This document shows positions 43,761 to 55,682 of a DNA stretch of 64,000 nucleotides, piece after piece (positions within the stretch are counted from its first letter, which is position 1; every line of letters begins with the position of its first letter). The notes under the pieces were generated by a model. It did no database searches. It saw only the letters and a list, made by a program, of their open reading frames with translations, and was not told the DNA's origin. The stretch lies in assembly GCF_963082655.1 (NCBI RefSeq), contig NC_081554.1, positions 52,853,109 through 52,917,108 on the forward strand, written 5' to 3'. Both the position numbers and the translations under genes were made by a program. Source of the DNA: Stomoxys calcitrans (taxonomy: Eukaryota > Arthropoda > Insecta > Diptera > Muscidae).

Positions 43761-44408
43761 TGAGAAGTAGTTCTCCAGTTATCCAACTCCGGAGTTACCA
43801 AACCAATTTTCTTCTCTGCAAACATCAACATTTATCGGCATCTCCACTTGGGGGATACATAAAAACGCTTACTTTTCATACGTTCAAACGCTTACACTCC
43901 TCAATACCTGTGAATGGCCAAACCTTACATGCCAAAACCATTCCCCAATGAATGAAATAAAAATTCATACAAAACAAAATAAAAAATAAAAAAAAAAATT
44001 GTGTCACCATAATATTTTGTATTTTAATAACGTTGGCCCGGTAGGGCATTGGTTTCATTTTCGTTCATTTGTTGGCTCTGTTTTTATTTCGCATTTTGAT
44101 TTGATCAATTGCTCTACATTCCTATTTCTTTGAGTTTTAGCATAGTATAACGTAATAGTTATCATTTCATTTTAAATGCTAATAAACCTAAATTTATTAT
44201 GAGACAGAAACTCGGAAAAAATAACAGGAGAGGTTTATGGACGGTCAGACGGACCAACGGCCGGCCAAGCTGATGAACAGGCAGTGATAGACGACCAACA
44301 AAACAACATTCACATATCTCTACATTGGCATTTGGTTATGTTTGCATTTGAATATTTGTTTAACACAACCTACTTTGCAGGTTGGTATTTGAGGTTTTTT
44401 TGTTCATG

Positions 44409-44446
<38 letters not shown>

Positions 44447-45029
44447 TCATCTTTGAAATTTTTGCTAAAACAAATTGGGCAAACATTTAAAAAGAAATAC
44501 ACATAGCATTGATATACATTAGGGTGGAGAGTGAAAACCGCCAGAGATTAGGTAAATGAGGAATATTAAATATTTCGATCTACGAACTCCGCAACCGGGT
44601 GGGGTTTGTTGGAAGTTGTATCATTGTAAGTTGGTTAGCATTGGCTAAACAGATAAAAATAGGGCGTATCTGTGTTTTCACACATACCAGAACAGTATTG
44701 CTGAACTCTTTTTACGGATCATAAAGATCTAACCAGACCGGTCGCAATTGAAACGATTGCGTTGTTGGTTCATAACTGAGCCATAACTAATCTGGTTTGT
44801 CGTGTAAAGTTAAACTGATAATCCGGCACGTGAAAAAGGCTGCCAGGGATTGCTATAGATTTAAGGAAACGTGGGACGTATGGGTCTTTGAAATCTCCTT
44901 CCCATTAAAAGTTTCAAACACGACTGGAAATGAAAAAAAAAAATTGTATTCAAATGATTGAATCAATTTTGAAAACGATTTGGTTTTCAATTAAATTTTT
45001 AATTGAAATTCTTTTGGCGATTTTTTTTC
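43761..45029. other. Low-repeat region with a (CT)n tract
   Basis: No recognised transposon apart from a GACGGTCAGACGGACC scrap at 44238 that may be a relic of a type H microsatellite. (TC)n lies at 44414-44442. No convincing exon was seen. Confidence 0.4.
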
Positions 45030-45420
45030 TGTGTAACCTGATATGTCTGCCATGAAAACCTATCTTGAATCTTGATTTCTTAAGCCTTTAGTGGGCGCAA
45101 ATCCAATTTGGCTGAAATTTTGCACAAGTTTTTTTATTCTGTATGGTCGGAATTGGTTCATGACCTGATATAGCTGCCATATAAATCGGTTCTTGATCCT
45201 CTAGAGTGCGCAATTATTATACGATTTAGCTGAAATCTTGCATGGGGTGTTTTGTTTTGACTTTCAACAACTGTGTTTCTGATATAGCTCCCTTATAAAC
45301 TGATCTCTCGATTATACTTCTTGAGCCTCTAGAGGGCGCTCTTCTTATCTGATTTGGGCTAAAATTTTGTACAACATCTAATCGTGTGACTTTCAACATA
45401 CCTACAACATGACCTAGTCA
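45030..45420 (-). mobile_element. Type H fragment
   Basis: Two to three diverged monomers (CTGATATAGCTGCCATATAA, TCCTCTAGAGTGCGCAATTA) without either terminus. The LINE fragment begins at its right edge. Confidence 0.75.
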
Positions 45421-46270
45421 ACGTAGCCGTTTTATTTTGATGCGTGTAACTATGCTATCCTCGTCATACAGCTCGTGGTTCATACGTCGCCTATATTCTC
45501 CATTAACGCAAACCATATATTTTACGAAAAATCTTGCTCTCAAAAACTCCAAGTACTGCCTCGTCTGTTTTCACAAGTACCCATGCTTCAGAACCATATA
45601 ACAGCACGGGTTGTATTAGTGTCTTGTAAAGTGTAATCTTCGTCTGTCGAGAGGTGGTCTTGTTTCTAAACTGCTTACTTAGTCCAAAGTAACATCCGTT
45701 TGCTGTCGTTCGTTTCGGTTACGGCGGCGGTGCCGAGGTAGATAAAGTTACTGACTGTCTTAAAGTTGTGGTACCCAACTTTCTCCATTTTCTTCATCTG
45801 CTCTGTTGTGACAGGCTTTTTGGGAGTTGAAACCATCCATTTCGTCTTATCTCCACTTGCTGTCAGAGCCATTTTCACTGACTGTCTTTCGAGTTTTTCA
45901 AAGGCTGCAGTTACTACTTCCGGTGACCGACCTATGATATCGATGTCGTCGGCATAGGCGAGTAGCATGTGTTCTCTTGTGATGAGTGTGCCAAAATCAC
46001 ATCTGCATCTCGTATAATCTTCTCCAGCAGGATATAAAAGAGATCATACGATAGGCTGTCTCCTTGCCTGAAACCACGTTTGTTTTTACTATTCCTTTGT
46101 TTCTCATGGTAGTTCTTATAGTTTTCCGATGGCGGGGTACTGACCCAGCGCCCCAACCACATGGGTTTTGTGGGATTGCCCATGTATCCCTCGTTATGGC
46201 GAGCCCCTTGCTTCAAGATCCGACGCTCGCCGCCAGCCGCCCCTAACTTGGGAACAGACACTGATGTTGG
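45421..46270 (-). pseudogene. LINE reverse transcriptase and C-terminal fragment, second LINE type
   Basis: Minus strand: RGFRQGDSLSYDLF (about 46070-46030), then YADDIDIIGRSPEVVTAAF (45960-45900), which contains the catalytic YADD, then DKTKWMVSTP, FIYLGTA, and in a shifted frame LTLYKTL..PVLLYGSEAW-like residues (about 45620-45580). This type is common in flies and differs from the RNase H-bearing LINEs elsewhere in the window. There are at least two frameshifts, and the 5' half is missing. Confidence 0.75.
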
Positions 46271-46320
46271 CCATTGTTTATTTGAAGGCACTGATGTTGG
46301 CCATTGTTTATTTGAAGGCG
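46261..46320 (+). repeat. 30-bp direct duplication
   Basis: GATGTTGGCCATTGTTTATT plus ten flanking bases occurs twice in immediate succession with no change. Confidence 0.95.
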
Positions 46321-46423
46321 CCAATAACTCGCCTTGTCATCTCGAGTATCATTGGCACTCTGTATTTAATTAAGAGCCTGTGCCACCTGACTCCTCACTG
46401 AGACTCTCCTCTCGAAAATCCCC

Positions 46424-46500
46424 AAAGGTCCCCTTATCATTGAGCGTAAATTTGAATCGGGCAGCACTCAATTGATATTGTTAGAACTTACTTTCCCTCT
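46424..46500 (+). mobile_element. SINE body fragment
   Basis: GTCCCCTTATCATTGAGCG, AATTTGAATCGGGCAGCACTC and TTGATATTGTTAGAAC, the 3' part of the SINE without head or tail. Confidence 0.65.
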
Positions 46501-46519
46501 AATATGTTCCGCAATGGGA

Positions 46520-46775
46520 TGTTTGGGAAAACGATCCTGTATCTTGACTTGTTGAACTTCTAGAGGGCGCAAAGTCTTTTCTTCTGACTTCCAACAATTA
46601 TACCAAGCATGGTCCAAATCGGTTCAAAGCCTATGGTATAGCTTCCATATAAACCGATCTCGGATCTTGATTTCTTGAGCCGCCAGAGGGCGCAGTTATT
46701 ATCCGATTTGGCGGAAATTTTATGTTTTGTTATAACTTCCAACAACTGTACCACGTATGATTCAAATCGGTGCGG
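46520..46775 (-). mobile_element. Type H fragment
   Basis: One and a half monomers (GTATAGCTTCCATATAAACC, GAGCCGCCAGAGGGCGCAG). Both ends are missing. Confidence 0.75.
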
Positions 46776-46975
46776 TTTCGAAAGGTGGCCACCCCACCCC
46801 TGAAATTCCCCCGCTAATCGCACATGTTTGCCAGTCGTGGCAAAATATCTTTAATTTGACTCCCATATTTCCACAGTCGGCTAACATGGCAGTTTTGGGG
46901 TTGTTTTAGGGGATGGGGTGGCCACTCAGTGACTTGTAAATATATATCAGATTCGTGTTCTATTAAAAGTTGGAT
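46776..46975 (+). mobile_element. Type S fragment
   Basis: TTTAATTTGACTCCCATATT, GGCAGTTTTGGGGTTGTTTT and GGATGGGGTGGCCAC match the interior repeats of type S elements. No terminus is present. Confidence 0.55.
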
Positions 46976-47079
46976 AAATTTTAGTTAAACCCACATTCTC
47001 GAGGGTTTTCTATAAAGAATCAAATTCATTATTTAAAAATTTTAATTCGTCAAATTGTTTCGACCACATCTTCATTTTA

Positions 47080-49496
47080 AACAAGCAAAAAAAGCGTTAA
47101 GTTCGACTGGTCTGAACTTTGGATACCCACTACCTCGGGTATATATGCTATAAAAGCCTAACATAAGTCAATGTGTCAAATTTCAGTTAAATCGGATTAT
47201 AAATGCGCCTTTTTTGGGGCCAAGACTTTAAATCGAGATATCGGTCTATATGGCAGTTATATGCAAATCTTGATCGATCTAGACCAAATTGCAGAAATAT
47301 GTGAAGGGGCGTAACTTAACTCTCTGTCCCAAATTTCGGCAACATCGGGACAGACAGATTTGGCCTAAAACCTTAAATTGAGAGATCGGTCTATATGGCA
47401 GCTATATCCAAATCGGGACCGATCTGAGTGAAATTGTAGAAGGATGTAGAAGGGCCTAACACAACTCACTGTCCCAAATTGCGGCGACATCGGACAATAA
47501 ATGCGCCTTTAATAGACCTAAGACCCTAAATCGTAGGATCGGCGTATATGGCAGGTATATCCAAATCTGGACCGATCTGAGCCAAATTGACAAAGGATGT
47601 CGAGGGGCCTAACACAACTCACTGTCCCAAATTTCAGCAAAATCGGATAATAAATGTGGCTTTTATGGGCCTAAGACCCTTAATCGGAGGATCGGTCTAT
47701 ATGGCAGCTATATCCAAATCTAGACCGATCTGAGCCAAAGTAAAGAAGTATGTCGAAGGGCCTAACACAAGTCACTGTTCCAAATTTCAGCAAAATCGGA
47801 TAATAAATGTGGCTTTTATGGGCCTAAGACCATAAATCGGCGGATCGGTCCATATGGCAGCTATATCCAAATTTGGACCGATATGAGCCAAATTAAAGAG
47901 GGATGTCGAAGGGCCTGGCACAATTCACTGTTCCAAATTTCAGCAAAATCGGATAATAAATGTGGCTTTTATGGGCCTAAGACCCTAAATCGGCGAATCG
48001 GTCTATATGGCAGCTATATTCAAATCTGGACCGATCTGAGCCAATTTAGAGAGGGATATCGAAGGGCCTGGCACAACTCACTGTTCCAAATTTCAGCAAA
48101 ATCGGATAATAAATGTGGCTTTTATGGGCCTAAGACCCTTAATCGGAGGATCGGTCTATATGGCAGCTATATCCAAATCTAGACCGATCTGAGCCAAAGT
48201 AAAGAAGTATGTCGAAGGGCCTAACACAACTCACTGTTCCAAATTTCAGCAAAATCAGATAATAAATGTGGCTTTTATGGGCCTAAGACCATAAATCGGC
48301 GGATCGGTCCATATGGCAGCTATATCCAAATCTAGACCGATCTGAGCCAAATTGACAAAGGATGTCGAAGGGCCCAACACAACTCACTGTCCCAAATTTC
48401 AGCAAAATCGGATAATAAATGTGGCGTTTTTTGGGTCTAAGACCCTTAATCGGAGGATCGGTCTATATGGCAGCTATATCCAAATCTGGATCGAGCTGGG
48501 CCAAATTAACGAAGGATGTCGGAAGGCTTAACACAACTCACAGTCCCAAATTTCAGCAAAATCGGATAATAAATGTGGCTTTTTTTGGGTCTAAGACCCT
48601 AAATCGGAGGATCGGTCTATATGGCAGCTATATGCAAATCTGGACCGATCTGAGCCAAATTAACGAAGGATGTCGGAAGGCTTAACACAACTCACTGTTC
48701 CAAATTTCAGCAAAATTGGATAATAAATGTGGCTTTTATGGGCCTAAGACCCTAAATCGGAAGATCGGTCTATATGACAGCCATATCCAAATCTAGACCG
48801 ATCTGAGCCAAATTGACAATGGTTGTCGAAGGGCCCAACACAACTCACTGTTCCAATTTTCAGCAAAATCGGATAATAAATGTGGCTTTTATTGGCCTAA
48901 GACCCTAAATCGGAGGATCGGTCTATATGGCAGCTATATCCAAACCTAGACCGATCTGGGCCAAACTAACGAAGTATGTCGGAAGGCTTAACAAAACTCA
49001 CTGTTCCAAATTTCAGCAAAATCGGATAATAAATGTGGCTTTTTTTGGGTCTAAGACCCTAAATCGGAGGATCGGTCTATATGGCAGCTATATCCAAATC
49101 TGGACCGATCTGAGCCAAATTGACAATGGTTGTCGAAGGGTCGATTTCAGCAAAATTGGATAATAAATGTGGCTTTTATTGGCCTAAGACCCTAAATTGT
49201 CGGATCGGTCTATATGGGGGCTATATCAAGATATAGACCGATATAGCCCATCCTCGAACTTAACCTGCTTATGGACAAAAAAAGAATCTGTGCAAAGTTT
49301 CAGCTCAATATCTCTATTTTCAAAGCCTATAGCGTGATTTCAACAGACAGACGGACGGACATGTCTAGATCGTCTTAGATTTTTACGCTGATCAAGAATA
49401 TATGTTCTTTATAGGGTCGGAAATTGAAATTTCGATGTGTTGCAAGCGGAATGACTAAATGAATATACCCCCCATCCTTCGGTGGTGGGTATAAAA
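47080..49496 (+). mobile_element. Type H element 11, complete, 153-bp array
   Basis: Left end AACAAGCAAAAAAAGCG with the TTCGACTGGTCTGAA hairpin. The monomer marker AAATTTCAGCAAAATCGG starts at 47629, 47782, 47935, 48088, 48241, 48394, 48548, 48702, 48855 and 49008 (spacing 153-154). The right end has the GACAGACGGACGGACATG tract and CCATCCTTCGGTGGTGGGT. About thirteen monomers in all. Neighbouring monomers differ by only a few bases, so this is the most homogeneous array. Confidence 0.93.
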
Positions 49497-49497
49497 A

Positions 49498-51291
49498 TGT
49501 CACAATTAAAATTCCATCTTCACTCCACCCTATGTAACACGTGCCAACTAGCCAAAAATTGATGACCAAAAGGCAGCAGAAAACCCATCTTGGATGAATG
49601 AAAAAATATAAACACCAAAAAAAAAAAAGTGGAGAAGAGATGAAAAGAAAACAACAAACATAAATAAATTTCACTTTCATACCACGTTGAAAGGTAAACG
49701 AAATATGTTTGCATTGTTAAATGAGATGGGCAAATACAATAATAACCAGGCTAAACAAAAGTCTCAAAAGCTACCACACATGTCCCACTGCTGGCACCAG
49801 CATTAACTCCTCTCTGTCTCTCTCTGAGACTGTCTTTCCAGCATTATTTCAGCCAAAAATGGAATAGTTCAGGCCTTAAAAGTTTAGTATGGCCATTTGA
49901 ATATTCATACAATAGATACATCGACCAAGGGTACCAACGATAGATACTCACTCGTGTCAAGAAATGCTGTGTTTGTGTGTGTGTGTGTGTGTGCGAGTGT
50001 TTAGTTTTTGAGGTTGCAGTCTTATTTATGGTGATCGATGGATTTGTTAACAGCCCAGATATTATTTAATCGGAAATTGTGTCAAGTTAAAGAAATGCAA
50101 ATTTTCGATCACAGTTATGGTAACAGTTCCTCCTTTACCTCGTCTTTTGTTTCACTAGATTGGTGGTCATTATATGGGTTATAGGTATATTTAAATGAGA
50201 CCAAATTTGGGAGTGTTTTTATCGGGTGTTTGCTTTCGTTTTAAGGAAATCATGGGTCTGGTAACACAGTTACCTTCAAAAACCACATTTTAGCTTCCTA
50301 CATGTGGCAGTGAGTGGAGGCTATAAAAGCCTTAATCACTTTAATTAGGCTGCAAAACTACAAAAACCCATCAAAAATATTTATAAATATTTTATGGGTT
50401 GTTTTGAATTTTTGTTTTTTTTTTCTTCTTGGTATTTGGATATAGTTGTAAAAAAAAGGTTGCCTGCTACCTTTCTTCTGCTTCTTCTTCATCATAGTCA
50501 TCCAGTTGTGGCAATTAGTTATGGCCCGTACCATTTGGGTTGATACGATAAGCGTCTACAAAATTGGCAGTTTTGAATTGAAAAAGTTATGAAATTTCTT
50601 TGCATATACATATATGTAGTGTTTTTTTTTTTGTTTTTTTTTTTTATTTGGTCGGCAAAGCTGTTTTACATGATCACGTTAATAATGAAAGTTTTTGTGT
50701 AGTTTTTTTTTTTATTTCTTAATAATTTTTTTTTTTTTTGGTTTCCCGTCAATCGCCAACATCAGCACCAATCTTGGTCATATTGCTGGTTGCTCGTAAT
50801 TTGCCTTTCATCTTAATTTATTAATGAATTTTGTTGCCATTGATTGGCCCAAGAGAAGCCTGCAAAACAGCACACATAATCGTTTTACAAAAAAAAATAA
50901 AAAAAAACAAAAAATTAAAAAAAAAGTAAAAAACTGACAACAAATAAAAACAAAAAAAAAACACACGCACCAAAAATGATGTAACTTAAAACATCGGCGA
51001 GGAGACGATCATTCATTAATCGTAAATGCAGGTTAATGGAATCGATTTCATTGCTGTCTACAGGTGTGGAATTCTGGTATATTTTTACAGGTTTCAAATT
51101 GGACAGCTTAAGGGAAAGTTGAAACACAAAAAAAAAAAAAACAAGAAATAAAACATTATCGTTGATACGTGGGGCTCTGGATTAATATATATAATGTTTT
51201 GTTATCTTTGTTGTTGTTATTATTGTATAATATAGTTCCTATTGTCAACAAGATTGTCATTGTATATAGTCAGAAAATGCATAACTAACAT
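49498..51291. other. Low-repeat region, about 1.8 kb
   Basis: No transposon was recognised; poly-A and poly-T runs and (TG)n at 49974-49993. The A-rich part near 50880-50970 and the T-rich part near 50600-50740 look like ordinary fly intron. No exon was identified. Confidence 0.45.
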
Positions 51292-51295
51292 ATTT

Positions 51296-52804
51296 TTATA
51301 CCCACCACCGAAGGATGGCGGTATATTCATTTAGTCATTCCGTTTGCAACATATCGAAATATCCATTTCCGACCCTATAAAGTATATATATTCTTGATCA
51401 GCGTAAAAATCTAAGACGATCTAGACATGTCCGTCCGTCTGTCCGCCTGTCTGTTGAAATCACGCTACAGTCTTCAAAAATAGAGATATTGAGCTGAAAT
51501 TTTGCACAGAGCATTTCTTTGTTCATAAGCAGGTTAAGTTCGAAGATGAGCTATATCGGACTATATCTTGATATAGCCCCCATATAGACCGATCCTCCGA
51601 TTTAGGGTCTTAGGCCCTTAAAAGCCACATTTATTATCCGATTTTGCTGAAATTTGGAACAGTGAGTTGTGTTAGGCCCTCCGACATTCTTCGTCAATTT
51701 ACACCAGATCGGTCCAGATTTGGATATAGCTGCCATATAGACCGATCCTCAGATTTAGGGTCTTGGGCCCATAAAAGCCACATTCATTATCTGATTTTGC
51801 TGAAATTTGGGACAGTGAGTTGTGTTAGGCCCTTCGACATCCTTCGTCAATTTCGCCCAGATCGGTCCAGATTTGGATATAGCTGCCATATAGACCGATC
51901 CTCCGATTTAGGGTCTTAGGCCCATAAAAGCCACATTTAGTATTCGATTTTGCTGAAATTTGGGACAGTGAGTTGTGTTAGGCCCTCCGACATTCTTCGT
52001 CAATTTTGCCCAGATCGGTCCAGATTTGGATATAGCTGCCATATAGACCGATCCTCAGATTTAGGATCTTAGGCCCATAAAACCCCCATTTATTATCCGA
52101 TTTTGCTGAAATTTGGGACAGTGAGTTGTGTTAGGCTTTTCGACATCCTTCTTCAATTTGGCCTAGATCGGTTCAGATTTGGATATAGCTGCCATATAAA
52201 CCGATATCTAGGTTTTTGGTTTTGGGGCCATAAAAGACGCATTTATTGTCCGATGTCGCTGAAATTTGAGACACTGAGTTTGGTTAGGCTCTTCGACGTC
52301 CTTCTTCAATTTTGCCCAGATCGGTCCGGATTTGAATATAGCTGCCATATAGACCGATTTCTCGATTTAAGGTTTTACGACCATAAAAGAGGCATTTATA
52401 GTCCGATTTCGCCGAAATTTGGGACAGTGCTTTATGTTAGGCTCTTCGACATTTTAATGCAACTTGGCCCAAATCGGTCCAGATTTGGATATAGCTGCCA
52501 TGTAGACCGATATCTCGATTTAAAGTCTTGGCCCCATAAAAAGCGCATTTATAATCCGATTTCACTGAAATTTGACACAGTAACTTATGTTAGGCTTATC
52601 GACATCCGTGTCGTATATAGTTCAAATCGGTTTATTTTTAGATATAGCTAGTGTACTTATTTTTATATGGTATGATATAACTGATATGGGACATAAGGTA
52701 TGAAATTTTCACCCAATTTTGATGAAAGATGGTTTACATATATACCCGAGGTGGTGGGTATCCAAAGTTCGGCCCGGCCGAACTTAACGCCTTTTTACTT
52801 GTTT
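51296..52804 (-). mobile_element. Type H element 12, complete, same subfamily as 11
   Basis: Reverse copy. Left end TATACCCACCACCGAAGGATG and the GTCCGTCCGTCTGTCCGCC tract; about seven monomers (GATATAGCTGCCATATAGAC); right end ATACCCGAGGTGGTGGGTAT, perfect palindrome GTTCGGCCCGGCCGAAC at 52767-52783 and TTTTTACTTGTTT. All structural parts are present, so this is the reference copy for the type. Confidence 0.93.
52103..52651 (+). other. 51-codon periodic open frame across monomers
   Basis: An open frame of 182 codons made of 3.5 related blocks of 51 codons (each with LKFGTV, RLFDIL, RFGYSCHI and HKRRIY-like segments). It exists because the 153-bp monomer is a multiple of three. It runs antisense to the element and has no promoter or recognised domain; most likely a by-product of the array. 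Confidence 0.3.
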
Positions 52805-52849
52805 ATAGTTCTTTCAAAAATACATCACCATTGAATAGGGACTATACTC

Positions 52850-52944
52850 TTTTTATACCCACCACCATGGGATGGGTGTACACTTATCTAGTCATTCCGT
52901 TTATATTTCGAAATATTGATCTAGAGCCCCATAAGTTTAGGTAA
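52850..52944 (-). mobile_element. Type H terminus fragment, LINE insertion target
   Basis: TATACCCACCACCATGGGATG through ATTGATCTAGAGCCCCATAA; cut by the 3' end of the LINE. Confidence 0.75.
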
Positions 52945-53276
52945 GTGGCAGTCTGCCATCAGACTCTCTTAGACGTTTTCATCCATTGTGATGCCACAGG
53001 AACAGAAGAAGGAAAACGCCTTCCAATTCCTACCGCTGAACCATCCAGATCGCTTTGAAAAGCCCAATAACTTGCGAATGTTCCCATCCCCTAAATCAGA
53101 CAGGTTCTCAAAGAAGTGAGAACCTAAAATGGAACTCCTTCTGGCTGCTAGTGCGGGACACACACACACAAGGTGTTCCTATAGTCTCTTCTTCTTCGAT
53201 GTCTTCACAGCTTGCGCAAAATATATCCCAGGGAATTGTAAAGCGGATGAGCTTGCAGATCGCAGATATCTCAATG

Positions 53277-53915
53277 AAATGGTTGAGCAGTTCAAAATTC
53301 ACCTGTTCTGGGTGCCGGGCCACAGAGGTATTCCAGGGAATGGTAAAGCGGATGAGCTTGCACGACTAGGAAGTACCCTAAACATTCCAGGTATACTAGA
53401 ATCTGTGGGTATGCCTCCAGCGACATCTATATTAAGTTTTCAGAACCAGGCCCGAAGGACAACGAATGCTAGATGGTCACAAAGAGGGGGCTGTGAGCAT
53501 TCCAAAACTATGTGGCCTAATCTAGACTTGAAGAGGTCTACACCGCTTTGATCTCACTGGCTAGAACAGACGTCTCAGTCATTGTGTACGTAATGACAGG
53601 TCACGGTTTAATCGGAAAACATGCTGACAGACTGAAGATTGCCAGTCAATGGCAGACCTCTTCAAGTCTATATTAGGCCACATAGTTTTGGAATGCTCAC
53701 AGCCCTCTCTTTGTGACCATCTATCATTCCATGTCCTTCAGGCCTGGTCCTGAAAACTTAGCTCACATGTCGCTAGAGGCATATCCACAGATTTCAGTAT
53801 GCCCTGAATGTTTAGGGTAGTTCCTAGTCTCGCAAAGCTCGCCCGCTTTACAATTCCCAGGGATAGTTCTGTGGCTCGGCACCCAGAACAGGTGAATTTT
53901 GAGCTGTTCAGCCAT
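53277..53915. repeat. Imperfect LINE palindrome, arms about 260 bp
   Basis: 53277-53536 and 53655-53915 are reverse complements at roughly 90% identity, with a 118-bp centre. Both encode the RNase H end (HLFWVPGHRGIPGNGKADEL on +; the minus arm has decayed) up to the sequence TGTGAGCATTCCAAAACTAT. The centre continues the plus-strand copy (VMTGHGLIGKHADRL). Confidence 0.85.
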
Positions 53916-54394
53916 CTCATTGAGAGTTCTGCGACAGTCGAGGGCAGTTTTTGTGTTCAGAAATACGTTCTCCCGAGATTTGATGGCTGCCTGACTGTCT
54001 CAGAATATATTTATGCCAATTATCGTTAAGACAATATATCTTAGCCATTCCACCACTTCCTTAATTGCAAGAATCTTTGCTAGATACGTACTGCAGTGTT
54101 CGAGTAACCTTTTCGATATGACCAGTTCTAGATCTTTAGAGTACACCCCAAAGACCAACTGGTATTTTAGTTTGGAACTATCCGTATTGAAACTCTATGT
54201 AACTTCTGTTACCAGGGATATCGTAGTTCCAATCGGTTCTATCAAGAAGAGTGGTACAGTACTTTTCATAAAAAGGCAGCTCAGGTAGGGTGTAATCCAC
54301 ACTGCCTGAAACATCGGATATTGTATCAAGGATAACACAGTGTTCGTAGCCGCTACATGATCAATGAGAAAGCTTCCTTAACCTCACTGCAGTA

Positions 54395-54701
54395 ATGCAA
54401 ATTTTGCCCATGAACATTCCACTAAGGAACAGGGGCCAACTTCTCACATATCAATGAATGCAGTCCGATTCAAAATTCAATGATAAGGGACCTCCTTTTT
54501 ATAGCCGAGTCCGAACGGCGTGCCACAGTGCGACACCTCTTTGGAGAGAAGTTTTACATGGCATAGTACCTCACAAATGTTGCCAGCATTAGGAGGGGAA
54601 AACCACCGCTGAAAATTTTTTCTGATGGTTTCGCTAGGTTTCGAACCCAGGCGTTTAGCGTCGTAGGCGGACATGCTAACCTCTGCGCTACGGTGGCCTC
54701 C
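54395..54701 (-). mobile_element. tRNA-derived SINE, reference copy with 15-bp target-site duplication
   Basis: Read on the minus strand: head GGAGGCCACCGTAGCGCAGA with RNA polymerase III A box TAGCGCAGAGG, B box region GGGTTCGAAACC, body GCGGTGGTTTTCCCCTCC, GGAGGTCCCTTATCATTG and tail GTTCATGGGCAAAATTTGC. Target-site duplication AACCTCACTGCAGTA (54380-54394) and AACCTCACGGCAGTA (54702-54716), one mismatch. It is about 307 bp long, does not encode protein, and would depend on a LINE for movement. Confidence 0.93.
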
Positions 54702-55682
54702 AACCTCACGGCAGTAGTCGCTGGAATTTGGGTTGCCACAGTATCCAGAGGCCTAAGATGTAGCATTATATTCAGTGCATCAGATGGTGTCGTCCTCAGT
54801 GCGGATGTGATGCACAAACAAGCCATCCTTTAGATGCGGTAATGTATTGAGCAGTAGGTTGGACTTTTGAAGCGCCGTCCACCAGAGCACAACATCATAT
54901 GTCATTATAGGTCTGAAAACTGCAGTATATACCCAATGCATGACACGCGCTCTAAACACCCAACTTTTGCCAATGGCTCTCTTGCAGGTGTATAGGGCAA
55001 GAGTGGCCTTTCTTTACCTTTCCAAAATGTTGGATTTGAAGTTCTATTTCCTGTCCAGCAAAACACCCAGGTATTTTGCGCTTTTTGTAAATGGGACATT
55101 CTCTCCAACCAAGTAGACAGGTTCCACTGTAGGCAACTTGTATCTCCTGCTGAAAAGAATTACTTCTGTCTTGCAAGGATTTATACCTAGACCACTTTCG
55201 GTAGCCCACTTTACTGTTGCACGTAGAGCTTCCTGAAGTTTATCTCTTAGAGTGCTGGGAAACTTTGACCTAACCGCAATTGCCACGTCGTCTGCCTACG
55301 CGAGAGAACCCTCTATGAAGCCGACTAGGTCGTGAAGGGCTGTTTCAGTGTATTTGCCTTTACTATATGCATGCTGCTGCTGCGACAGGCGATCTCCAGG
55401 CATCTTTGCCCTAAGATATGTTTCTATCAACCTCTCAAAAGTCTTCATCATAAAGGATGGGAGACTAATAAGACGATAATCTTTCGCCTTCTTGTGGTAG
55501 GGTTTTCCTGCCTTCAGAATGAAAATGACCTTCGTGTGCCTCCATTCAGCAGGTATATATGTCATTCTGATACAAGCAGAGTACATCTGCCTAAACCAGG
55601 GAACCAGTCTATCAGACACAGCTTGTAATTCAACCGGTGATACATCATTAGGACCTGGTGACTTAAAGGAGTCCATTTGGTC

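Noticed and set aside
43194..43763. 189-codon plus-strand open frame
   Set aside because: It is antisense to the LINE 3' region on the minus strand and has no recognisable domain.
44378..44390. Second possible recursive site (TACTTTGCAG|GTTGGT)
   Set aside because: Weak pyrimidine tract and a poor donor (GTTGGT).
47629..49250. Regular repeats that might be taken for a CRISPR array
   Set aside because: The whole 153-bp unit is repeated with no unique spacers, and the termini show it to be a transposon interior in eukaryotic DNA.
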